Shown: positions 17,204 to 24,276 of the stretch, piece by piece
Numbering within the stretch: the first letter of the stretch is position 1
How the letters are laid out: every line of letters starts with the position of its first letter
Source: an uncultured Eubacteriales bacterium
GTDB lineage: Bacteria; Bacillota; Clostridia; Oscillospirales; Acutalibacteraceae
Length of the DNA: 64,000 bases
Reading direction: 5' to 3'
Assembly: GCA_934477125.1 (NCBI GenBank)
Contig: CAKSOL010000004.1
Span: forward strand, 149,181 to 213,180
Notes under the pieces: generated by a model
What the model was told of the DNA's origin: nothing
The model's input: only the letters and a program-made list of their open reading frames with translations
Database searches by the model: none
Made by a program: the position numbers and the translations under genes

Positions 17204-17281
17204 TTACCGAGCCGCTGACGGGGTGTTCAGGTCCGCGATGTTAAAGAAGTAATAATAAGAAAACGCAAATGCTTTTTTCAT
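17204..17281 (-). CDS. Phe/Tyr-rich leader peptide of the aromatic operon
   Basis: A 25-codon reading frame begins MKKAFAFSYYYFFNIADL and ends in TAA, 92 bases before the aminotransferase ATG. Between residues 5 and 13 it holds four Phe and three Tyr codons (FAFSYYYFF). A ribosome short of either charged tRNA would stall there, just upstream of an intrinsic terminator. This is the layout of classical amino acid attenuators such as pheA leaders in enteric bacteria. The start is preceded by AGAGG and GGAG sites. It should tie expression of the whole nine-gene operon to Phe and Tyr supply; this regulatory reading is inference. Confidence 0.85.
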   Translation of the reverse strand: MKKAFAFSYYYFFNIADLNTPSAAR

Positions 17282-17325
17282 AACGGACTCCGACACCTCT
17301 CTTTTTTCATTTTTTATTTATTTAC

Positions 17326-17354
17326 ATTTTAAACCCTCTGCGCGGATTTGTCAA
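17326..17354 (-). promoter_or_regulatory. SigA-type promoter of the aromatic operon
   Basis: On the minus strand TTGACA (17354-17349), a 17-base spacer and TAAAAT (17331-17326) give a near-perfect promoter. Transcription would start near 17319, about 38 bases before the leader peptide ATG. Confidence 0.8.
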
Positions 17355-17361
17355 GAGGAAA

Positions 17362-17422
17362 TTAGACGGTATAATTTAACGTCACAGGTCTAATGTCTAA
17401 CGTCTAACGTCTAACATCTAAA
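17362..17422. repeat. Heptad repeat locus H5
   Basis: A short left arm (TTAGACGG), the core end AATTTAACGTC and six TCTAAYR heptads lie between the divergent aromatic operon promoter and pyk. Most of the core is missing. Confidence 0.8.
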
Positions 17423-17478
17423 TTTATGTCTATTTTCCGCGGAAAACGCGCATAATATTGCTGACACAGGAGGGAATT

Positions 17479-18888
17479 ATGAGAAAAACGAAAATTATCT
17501 GCACTCTCGGTCCGAACTGCCGGGATATCGGCACTCTCGAAAAAATGCTTGCCGGCGGAATGGACGCCGCAAGGCTCAATTTTTCACATCAGAACCATTC
17601 CTTTCACCGCGAAAACATCGAAACGGTAAAGGAACTGCGGCGAAGAACCGGAAAGCCGCTCGCGCTGATTTTAGACACAAAGGGTCCCGAAATACGGACG
17701 GGGTTGCTTGAGGGCGGAGCGGCGGAGCTTAAAGCCGGAGAAAAAACCGTTTTATCCGCGGCGGCAGGAGAGGGAAACGCCCGGCTTATCGGAATAAGCC
17801 TTCCGGGTCTTGCCGATACCTTAAATCCCGGCGACATTATTTTAATAGATGACGGAAAAATAAAGTTAGCCGTTGATAAAATAAGCGGCGGCGAGATTTC
17901 CTGCGAAATTCTGCGCGGAGGAATACTCGGAAACACGCGCGGAGTAAATCTGCCGGGAATCGACACCGACATACCCTTTTTATCCGAGCGCGACCGCGCC
18001 GACCTGCTTCTCGGCATCGAGCAGGGGGTGGACTATGTTGCCGCGTCGTTCGTGCGCTCGGCGGAGGACGTTCGTCAAATGCGGCGGTTCTTATGCGACA
18101 ACGGCGGCGGAGATATACGCATTATCTCGAAAATCGAAAGCCGTTCGGCGGTAAAACGGTTTGAGGATATATTAAAGGAAAGCGACGGAATAATGGTAGC
18201 TCGCGGCGACCTCGGAGTTGAGGTGCCGTTTGAGCGGCTGCCGGGCTTGCAGAAAAAAATGATTTCCCTTTGCTACAAAAGCGGAAAAATGGCGGTTACG
18301 GCAACCCAGATGCTTGAAAGTATGATTTCCGGGGGCGACCCGACCCGCGCCGAAATAAGCGACGTTGCCAACGCCGTTTTCGATATGACGAGCGCGGTTA
18401 TGCTTTCGGGGGAGACGGCGATAGGAAAGGACCCTGCGGCGGTTGTTGAGGCGATGGCACGGATATGCTCCCGCGCTCAGGAGGACTGCGGCAGCTTTTG
18501 CACTGCCTGCCGCCGGGAACAGCCGGAACCCCTGTGCGACGCGACCGACGCGGTATGCGCGGCGGCGGTTACGGCGGCTGAAAGCATAAATGCAGCCGCG
18601 ATAATCGCGGTTACGGCGAACGGGCGGACGGCGCGGCTTGCGGCGAAATACCGTCCCTCAATTCCGATAATTGCCGCCGCATTTTCCGAGAGGGTTTTCA
18701 ATCAGCTTGCCGCGAACTGGGGAGTTATTCCGCTTTTGACCGAGCCGGAGCAAAACCCGGCGCGCGCCTTTGAAAGGGCGGCGGAGACGGCGGAGCGGCT
18801 CGGACTTATAAGGAGCGGCGACCGGCTGGTTCTGGTCTGCGGAGCGTCCCCCTCCTCGCCGGGGCATAATATGCTGAGGATTGTTTGA
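17479..18888 (+). CDS. pyk: Pyruvate kinase
   Basis: It makes pyruvate and ATP from PEP and ADP in glycolysis. The 469-residue protein starts at the ATG at 17479 after AGGAGGG; an upstream TTG is rejected. It shows the N-terminal KTKIICTLGPNC, LDTKGPEIRTG, the active-site block IISKIESRSAVKRFEDIL with the catalytic lysine, and the MVARGDLGVEVPFERLP and ATQMLESMI signatures. The extra C-terminal PEP-utiliser-like domain of Bacillus enzymes is absent. It is the first rightward gene before dnaA. Confidence 0.97.
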   Translation: MRKTKIICTLGPNCRDIGTLEKMLAGGMDAARLNFSHQNHSFHRENIETVKELRRRTGKPLALILDTKGPEIRTGLLEGGAAELKAGEKTVLSAAAGEGNARLIGISLPGLADTLNPGDIILIDDGKIKLAVDKISGGEISCEILRGGILGNTRGVNLPGIDTDIPFLSERDRADLLLGIEQGVDYVAASFVRSAEDVRQMRRFLCDNGGGDIRIISKIESRSAVKRFEDILKESDGIMVARGDLGVEVPFERLPGLQKKMISLCYKSGKMAVTATQMLESMISGGDPTRAEISDVANAVFDMTSAVMLSGETAIGKDPAAVVEAMARICSRAQEDCGSFCTACRREQPEPLCDATDAVCAAAVTAAESINAAAIIAVTANGRTARLAAKYRPSIPIIAAAFSERVFNQLAANWGVIPLLTEPEQNPARAFERAAETAERLGLIRSGDRLVLVCGASPSSPGHNMLRIV

Positions 18889-18940
18889 GGTTATACAGAG
18901 TTTATGCCGCAGAAACAGAATTTTGGGGTTGGCGGCAGAA

Positions 18941-18969
18941 ATACGGCAGACGTCCGACGTCTGCCGTAT
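18941..18969. terminator. Palindromic hairpin after pyk
   Basis: ATACGGCAGACGT and ACGTCTGCCGTAT pair perfectly around CCG. It follows the pyk stop by about 50 bases. A weak A/T-rich stretch follows and not a strong T-tract, so termination is likely but not certain. Confidence 0.55.
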
Positions 18970-19003
18970 GATTTATAAATTCCTATAAATTCTCCGCTTT
19001 TAT

Positions 19004-19012
19004 TTATCCACT
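19004..19012 (+). other. DnaA box upstream of dnaA
   Basis: TTATCCACT differs from the consensus TTATCCACA by the last base. It lies 18 bases before the -35 element of the dnaA promoter, so DnaA could control its own gene here. Confidence 0.6.
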
Positions 19013-19029
19013 TTTTTCTTTATTTCCGG

Positions 19030-19058
19030 TTGAAAAGTAAAGCGCCGTATGTTATAAT
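19030..19058 (+). promoter_or_regulatory. dnaA promoter
   Basis: TTGAAA (19030-19035), a 17-base spacer and TATAAT (19053-19058) form a strong housekeeping promoter. The transcript would carry a roughly 250-base leader containing repeat B2. Confidence 0.75.
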
Positions 19059-19107
19059 GGCTTTATAATAATATTATATAATACAGTCTGCTGATAACCC
19101 TTTATTA

Positions 19108-19290
19108 TTTTGCGGCGTTCACGCCGCATTTACGTTTTTCCGCTGACAGGTGCGGCGGAAAAACACCTTGTAAGCGAAAAACCGCTTTTTCAGCGGTTTT
19201 TCAAGGGCGCCGGGGTGGTATTGGCGGGGATGGAGTGCAGTCAAAAATCTTTGATTTTTGCGAGCGGAATTCCCGCCAAAGAGCGCAGCG
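19108..19290 (+). repeat. Repeat family B, full copy B2, in the dnaA leader
   Basis: The element begins with a GCGGCG...CGCCGC hairpin, continues with TTTTTCCGCTGACAGGTGCG, a second hairpin AAAAACCGC/GCGGTTTTT, and ends in TCAAAAATCTTTGATTTTTG and CGGAATTCCCG. An inverted, nearly identical copy lies at 55861-56047. It ends about 20 bases before the dnaA start codon. This and the promoter, DnaA box and palindrome above account for the gene-free 18889-19312 stretch. Confidence 0.85.
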
Positions 19291-19312
19291 ACTGTTGCGG
19301 AGTGTTAAAAAA

Positions 19313-20632
19313 ATGGCTATTCAATCTATCGGCGACATCTGGAGCGCCGTATGCGAGGAATGTAAAAAAAACATATCTTCTATCACATTCGACTGCTTTT
19401 TAAAGGACCTAAAGCCCGTTTCAATCGACGCGGGGGTCTTTACAATCTCTATCAACAACGAGTACTTAAAAGACCTTATCGAAAAGAATTATTCCGACCT
19501 GCTCAAGACCTCGATAACGGTCGTTATGGGTATTCCTATGGAGCCGGTTATCATTCTTGAGGACGACGAGGAGAAAATCCGCAATGCCGAGGAGCACTGC
19601 GAGGGGCTTACCTTTGAGGATTTCTTTACGTTTGACAATTTTATTGTCGGCTCTACCAACCGTTTTGCCCAGGCGGCTTCCTTTGCGGTTGCGGACAATC
19701 CTAACATAATATACAATCCGCTCGTTATCTACGGCAATTCGGGAGTCGGGAAAACTCACCTTATTTTAGCTATCAAAAATCACATAAAGAAGAAGTATCC
19801 CTCAAAGAAAATCGCCTATGTCCGCAGCGAGGACTTTACGAACCAGCTTATTCAGGCGATAGCTCTGGGCGCAGAGGCGGTTGACGATTTTCACGCGAAG
19901 TACCGCGGAGTTGATATTCTGCTGATAGACGATATTCAGTTTATCGCCGGAAAGGAATCTACTCAGGAGGAGTTTTTCAATACCTTCAACACGCTGCACC
20001 AGAACAACAAGCAGATTGTCGTTACGATGGACCGTCCGCCCAAAGAGATAAAGCTGCTTGACGACCGTATACGCTCGCGCTTTGAAAGCGGACTTTTCGC
20101 CGACATAACTCCGCCGGACTTTGAAACGAGGGTCGGAATTATCAACAAGAAGGCGGAGCAGGTACATATAAATATAGACGAAAATCTTGTTTACTACATC
20201 GCCGAGCATATCAAGGACAACACGCGTCAGCTTGAGGGCGTTGTCAAAAAGCTGCACGCTTATATTTCCATTCAGGGCAAAATTCCGTCGCTTTCGGTTG
20301 TTCAGGGCTTTATAAGGGACGTTATAAACGACACGCGCCCGGAGCCTATCAAAACCGAAAAGATAATATCCGAGGTTGCGAGAACCTATAACGTTACCGA
20401 AAACGACATTCTTTCCAACCGCAGAACGGCGCCGCTTGCGCTTGCGCGGCAGGTTGCGATGTATATAGCGAGAAAAACGACCGACCTTTCCTATAAGGAA
20501 ATAGGCGAGGCTTTCGGAAAGGATCACACCACCGTGCTTTATAATGTAAAGCAGATAGAGAAGTTTTTATGGGACAAGCCCTACGAAAAGGAGCTTGTTG
20601 ACGACATTATAAAGAATTTGCAGGGGTCTTGA
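19313..20632 (+). CDS. dnaA: Chromosomal replication initiator protein DnaA
   Basis: This 439-residue protein starts at the ATG at 19313 (MAIQSIGDIWSAV). A longer frame from a GTG at 19235 would translate repeat B2 and is rejected. Domain I (about 1-75) is followed by a very short linker, then the AAA+ domain with Walker A GNSGVGKTHL and Walker B LLIDDIQF. Domain IV has the DnaA signature, including FGKDHTTVLYNVKQI. It binds DnaA boxes in the adjacent oriC and opens the duplex. Confidence 0.98.
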   Translation: MAIQSIGDIWSAVCEECKKNISSITFDCFLKDLKPVSIDAGVFTISINNEYLKDLIEKNYSDLLKTSITVVMGIPMEPVIILEDDEEKIRNAEEHCEGLTFEDFFTFDNFIVGSTNRFAQAASFAVADNPNIIYNPLVIYGNSGVGKTHLILAIKNHIKKKYPSKKIAYVRSEDFTNQLIQAIALGAEAVDDFHAKYRGVDILLIDDIQFIAGKESTQEEFFNTFNTLHQNNKQIVVTMDRPPKEIKLLDDRIRSRFESGLFADITPPDFETRVGIINKKAEQVHINIDENLVYYIAEHIKDNTRQLEGVVKKLHAYISIQGKIPSLSVVQGFIRDVINDTRPEPIKTEKIISEVARTYNVTENDILSNRRTAPLALARQVAMYIARKTTDLSYKEIGEAFGKDHTTVLYNVKQIEKFLWDKPYEKELVDDIIKNLQGS

Positions 20633-21014
20633 AAATAAGTACGCCGATAAAAACCGATTTTTTGCGGCGGAACGCCGCACTTTCGTTTTTCCGCTGACAG
20701 GCGCGGCGGAAAAATACCCTTTAAGCGAAGAAATCCCGGCTTAAAGTTATCAACTTATCAATGTTAATTAACATTTCGGTTTTTAACAGGACGGTTGATA
20801 ATTAAAGGTTATTCATTTTATCCACATTTTTATTTTACTTTCTTTCCACAGGGAAATTTATCTTATATAAAGGCGCGGCAGGGGTTATCCACCGTTTTAA
20901 CCGCCCCTATTATTTACTACTATTTTTATATTTATTATATACGCAAAATTTTGAAAATTTGAGTTTTCAGCTGTTTTTCGGTTTTCGGAGAACGGCGGCA
21001 AAGGAGATTAAAAA
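20633..21014. other. oriC: Probable origin of replication (oriC)
   Basis: The 382-base dnaA-dnaN spacer holds DnaA boxes TTATCCACA (20818-20826) and TTATCCACC (20885-20893), plus weaker ones at 20747 (TTATCAACT) and about 20843 (TTTCCACAG). The box at 20885 is followed by a GC-rich patch (ACCGCCCC) and then TTTACTACTATTTTTA. That order (box, GC cluster, CTA-type trios) matches the unwinding module described for Bacillus oriC. An A/T-rich stretch to 20958 would be the unwinding element. The switch in gene direction at this place supports the call. Confidence 0.85.
20659..20740 (+). repeat. Repeat family B, partial copy B3
   Basis: The left half of the element is present: the GCGGCGGAACGCCGC hairpin, TTTTTCCGCTGACAGGCGCG and GGCGGAAAAATACCCTTTAA. 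The second half is absent. It lies at the dnaA-proximal edge of oriC in the same orientation as copy B2. Confidence 0.75.
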
Positions 21015-22133
21015 ATGACAGTTACCGTTGAAAGAGCAAAGCTGCTTGAGGGCGTTCAGAAGCTGCAGAGAGCCGTAGGAGCAAAAAGCACGATGCCTGT
21101 GCTTGAGGGTATTCTGATTTCAGCCGAAAAGGGACTTATAACTCTTTCCTCCTATAACCTCGAAATAGGAATGAAAAAGGAAATGTATGCGCAGTGCGAA
21201 AAGGAGGGCGATATCGTTATCAACGCCCGGCTGCTTGCGGACATTCTGAGGAAGATGAACAGCTTACAGGTTGAAATAACCGCTGATGAAAAGCTGCTCT
21301 GCCATATCAGCGGAGGCGGCGCGGTTTTCGATATTATGGGAATGGCGGCGACGGATTATCCCGAAATGCCCTCCGTTGCCGATGGAACGCGCATTGAAAT
21401 CGACAGCAAGCTTTTCAGCAAAATGGTTTCGGGAACTATTTTCTCGGTTGCGCAGGTTGAGGGAACGCGGCCGATACTGACGGGGCTTGATGTTTCGGTC
21501 AGCAACGGTATTTTACAGCTTGTCGCGGTTGACGGCTGCCGCCTTGCGATACGCAGGGAGAGGGTTGCGGTTGAGGAAAACATCGAGTTTATCGCGGCAG
21601 GAAAGGCAATTTCCGAGGCGGTTAAGCTGATAGACGAGGAAACCGAAAATATTTCGATAACGGTCGGAAAAAGGCTGATTTCCTTTAATATTGACGGGTA
21701 TCTGTTCATTTCCCGGCTTTTGGAGGGCGAATACGTCAATTACCAGAAAATAATTCCTGCCGAAAACAAGCAGACGATAGTTGTCAACACAAGGGAGCTT
21801 ATAAACGTTATAGAAAGAGTTTCCCTGCTGATAAACGACTTTTTAACCTCCCCTGTCCGCGCTTATTTCGATACCAATGAGGTTACTTTCTCCTGCACCA
21901 CCTCTATGGGTCACGCAACAGAAAAAATGGAGCTTGCTCTTGAGGGAGAGCCGTTTGAGATAGGCATTAACAGTCGGCTGCTGCTTGAGGCGCTCAGGGC
22001 TATCGACGAGGAATTCGTTAAAATTATCTTCAACGGAGTAAACGCCGGAATAGTTCTCTGCTCGCCCGACAGCGGAAACGAGGACTACTTATATATAGTT
22101 ATGCCGATGAGGTTGAATAATGGAAAAAATTAA
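21015..22133 (+). CDS. dnaN: DNA polymerase III subunit beta (sliding clamp)
   Basis: This 372-residue protein has the length and three-fold domain layout of bacterial beta clamps. It starts MTVTVERAKLLEGVQKLQRAVG and ends with the usual clamp terminus (YLYIVMPMRLNNGKN). The ATG follows GGAGATTAAAAA. The clamp tethers polymerase III to DNA. The gene end overlaps the S4-domain gene. Confidence 0.97.
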   Translation: MTVTVERAKLLEGVQKLQRAVGAKSTMPVLEGILISAEKGLITLSSYNLEIGMKKEMYAQCEKEGDIVINARLLADILRKMNSLQVEITADEKLLCHISGGGAVFDIMGMAATDYPEMPSVADGTRIEIDSKLFSKMVSGTIFSVAQVEGTRPILTGLDVSVSNGILQLVAVDGCRLAIRRERVAVEENIEFIAAGKAISEAVKLIDEETENISITVGKRLISFNIDGYLFISRLLEGEYVNYQKIIPAENKQTIVVNTRELINVIERVSLLINDFLTSPVRAYFDTNEVTFSCTTSMGHATEKMELALEGEPFEIGINSRLLLEALRAIDEEFVKIIFNGVNAGIVLCSPDSGNEDYLYIVMPMRLNNGKN

Positions 22134-22347
22134 GGGTATTTCCATTAAGGAGGAGTTTATAAGGCTGGATTCCGCCTTAAAGCTTGCGGGACTTGTTTCA
22201 ACCGGGGGACACGCCAAGATGATTATTCAGAACGGCGAGGTTAAGGTTAACGGCGAGGTCTGCACGGCAAGAGGAAGAAAGCTGAGAAAGGGAGACCGCG
22301 CCGAAACCGGAAACGGCGGTCTTATAATAGAAAATGCGGGCGGTTAA
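22120..22347 (+). CDS. yaaA: S4-domain RNA-binding protein YaaA
   Basis: This 75-residue protein consists of one S4 RNA-binding fold: FIRLDSALKLAGLVSTGG, then MIIQNGEVKVNGEVCTARGRKLRKGD. It is the small S4 protein conserved between dnaN and recF in Firmicutes; a role in 50S ribosome assembly has been reported for the Bacillus protein. It overlaps dnaN at its start and recF at its end, so translation is probably coupled. Confidence 0.93.
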   Translation: MEKIKGISIKEEFIRLDSALKLAGLVSTGGHAKMIIQNGEVKVNGEVCTARGRKLRKGDRAETGNGGLIIENAGG

Positions 22348-23401
22348 GCTGCGCTGCGCCGATTTCAGGAACATTTCCTCGCTTGAGCTTTCGTTCGGCG
22401 ACAGAATGAATGTTATTTTCGGCGAAAACGCGCAGGGTAAAACCAACATTTTGGAGTCTGTCTGGCTGTTTACCGGGGCGAAAAGCTTCCGGGGCGCGAG
22501 AGACAGCTCATATGTCAGGTTTGGGCAGGAAAAAGCCGTCTGCGAGCTGACGTTTGAAACCGGGGGAACAGAATATACGGCGAAAATGGAGTTTTCCGAA
22601 AAGCGGACGGCTTATCTTAACGGCAAGGCGCTGAAAAGTCCGGCGGAGCTTGCCGGAAAATTCAATGCGGTTATTTTTTCGCCGCTCGATATTTCGCTTA
22701 TAAACGGAAGTCCGGCGGAAAGAAGAAAATTTCTCGACCTTTCGATAGGTCAGCTTTATCCCGGCTACATACCCCTGCTCCACGGTTACAATAAGGCGCT
22801 TTCCCAGAGAAATCAGACCCTGAGGGACTACCGCTTTGACCCCTCGCTTTCGGTTATGCTCGAAATATTTGAAAAGGAGCTCAGCACAAAGGGCGAAAAG
22901 ATTACGGCGCTTAGAAAAAGGTATCTCGAAAGGCTGAAAAATTATATACCCGATATTTATTCCGGAATTTCGGGAGGGCGCGAGGTATTTTCCGCGGAAT
23001 ACGAGGAAAAAACCGCCGGGGCTTCTTTGGAGGAGGAGCTGGTTAAATCGCGGGCGGAGGATATGAAAACCGGAGTGACCTCGGCAGGACCTCACAGGGA
23101 CGATGTTCTTCTGACGATAGACGGCAGGGCTTGCCGGGCTTACGGCTCTCAGGGGCAGCGCAGGAGCGCGGCGCTTACCTTAAAGCTCGCGCAGGCGGAG
23201 GTTATAAATTCCGCTGCGGGAGAATATCCCGTCTGTCTGCTGGACGACGTTATGAGCGAGCTTGACCCCGGACGGCAGGAATACATTCTGAACAGGGTTA
23301 AGAGCAGGCAGACCTTATTGACCTGCTGCGACCCCGACGACTTTAAGGGTCTTGAAAAGGGCGAAAGCTTTGAAATAAAGAGCGGAAAAATTGCAAAATA
23401 A
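22334..23401 (+). CDS. recF: DNA replication and repair protein RecF
   Basis: This 355-residue SMC-like ATPase loads RecA at single-strand gaps with RecO and RecR. Walker A is IFGENAQGKTNILE near residue 30; the ABC-type signature region SAGPHRDDV lies near 250; Walker B is VCLLDDVMSELDPGRQ near 300. It overlaps yaaA by 14 bases in another frame. Confidence 0.96.
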   Translation: MRAVKLRCADFRNISSLELSFGDRMNVIFGENAQGKTNILESVWLFTGAKSFRGARDSSYVRFGQEKAVCELTFETGGTEYTAKMEFSEKRTAYLNGKALKSPAELAGKFNAVIFSPLDISLINGSPAERRKFLDLSIGQLYPGYIPLLHGYNKALSQRNQTLRDYRFDPSLSVMLEIFEKELSTKGEKITALRKRYLERLKNYIPDIYSGISGGREVFSAEYEEKTAGASLEEELVKSRAEDMKTGVTSAGPHRDDVLLTIDGRACRAYGSQGQRRSAALTLKLAQAEVINSAAGEYPVCLLDDVMSELDPGRQEYILNRVKSRQTLLTCCDPDDFKGLEKGESFEIKSGKIAK

Positions 23402-23493
23402 AGAAATTTCAAAAAAATGAAATTTCCTCTTGCAAAATAAGGAAAAGTGAGTTATAATAGTATCAGAAAAACTAAATTCTAAAGTTTTCTAAG

Positions 23494-23643
23494 ATTAAAC
23501 GGTAGAATTTAGGCATCAGATACGATAACGCAGTAGAGATTATACTCCTTTAGGGAATTCTCCAACTCCCTTACCTTCATCATCATAGGGGTTTGTTTCT
23601 TACCATCCTTTTCGTATTTGGTGTCTAAACTCTGCCGTTTAAT
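23494..23643. mobile_element. 150-bp A/T-rich element with 19-bp terminal inverted repeats
   Basis: ATTAAACGGTAGAATTTAG at the left end and CTAAACTCTGCCGTTTAAT at the right end are inverted repeats matching at 17 of 19 positions. The interior is clearly more A/T-rich than the surrounding genes. On the minus strand an open frame without a start of its own reads ...KYEKDGKKQTPMMMKVREL and ends VIVSDA-stop at 23515. It could be a MITE or the remnant of a gene; an RNA closed by the long terminal stem is also possible. The rest of the 23402-23782 gap holds a weak GAAATTTC hairpin after recF and nothing else I can name. Confidence 0.5.
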
Positions 23644-23782
23644 TAAATTATGGGAAAAAATGCGTCAGCCGCCGGCAAAAATCGCTTTTTAAAAAGATTT
23701 GCCTAAAAATGAAAAGCCGGTTTTAAAATGCGGATTTTAAGGGTTTGTCCGCGCGGAATCAGGCGTTCCGGGGAGATAGGGA

Positions 23783-24049
23783 ATGTATCTTCATTTAGGA
23801 AATGAAATCATAATAAGAACCGAGGACTTAATCGGGATTTTCGATATCGAGGGAACGACCGTTTCAAAGCACAGCCGCAGCTTTCTGAACAAAGCCGCGA
23901 AAAAGGGCGAGGCGGTTACGGTTTCCTATGAGCTGCCGAAGTCCTTTATAGTCTGCAAGGCGGCGGACGAGGAGCGGCAGAGGGTTTATATTTCTCAGAT
24001 ATCGGTTTCAACGCTGGTTAAGCGCGCGGAGCTTGATATAATCGAATAA
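23783..24049 (+). CDS. remB: DUF370 family regulator RemB (YaaB)
   Basis: This 88-residue protein begins MYLHLGNEIIIRTEDLIGIFDIE, the typical DUF370/extracellular matrix regulator start, and lies between recF and gyrB as in Bacillus and many Clostridia. RemA-type relatives bind DNA as ring-shaped oligomers and activate matrix genes; RemB is less understood. The ATG follows GGGAGATAGGGA. Confidence 0.9.
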   Translation: MYLHLGNEIIIRTEDLIGIFDIEGTTVSKHSRSFLNKAAKKGEAVTVSYELPKSFIVCKAADEERQRVYISQISVSTLVKRAELDIIE

Positions 24050-24112
24050 AAGTGGTTACGGAAAATTTGCCGGAACTTTTTGCCGAGAGCTGAGCAAAAG
24101 AGCGGCGGCTCT

Positions 24113-24135
24113 GCGCGGCGCAGGGTGCCGCGCGC
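24113..24135. repeat. GC-rich hairpin repeat, family C variant
   Basis: GCGCGGC and GCCGCGC flank the same GCAGGGT loop seen in the copy at 31. It lies in the remB-gyrB spacer, which otherwise holds only heptad locus H6. Confidence 0.6.
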
Positions 24136-24207
24136 GGCAGGACAACGGGCTGAAAGCGCAGAAAAAACGGTTTTTTATGAGGTTTACGAAATTGCGCGGC
24201 TCAGGAG

Positions 24208-24259
24208 AATTTAACGTATTTCACGTCTAATATCTAATGTCTAATATCTAAAGTCTAAA
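24208..24259. repeat. Heptad repeat locus H6
   Basis: The core end GAATTTAACG is followed by five TCTAAYR heptads ending five bases before the gyrB ribosome-binding site. No left arm is visible. Confidence 0.8.
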
Positions 24260-24276
24260 TTAAGGAGCAAGAAAAA

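Noticed and set aside
17127..17281. T-box riboswitch for the aromatic operon
   Set aside because: I could not find a T-box core (AGGGTGGNACCGCG-like) or specifier loop, whereas a Phe/Tyr-rich reading frame with start site and an intrinsic terminator explains the region.
19235..19312. Longer dnaA start at a GTG inside repeat B2
   Set aside because: It would add about 26 residues encoded by the repeat; the ATG at 19313 gives the normal DnaA N-terminus.
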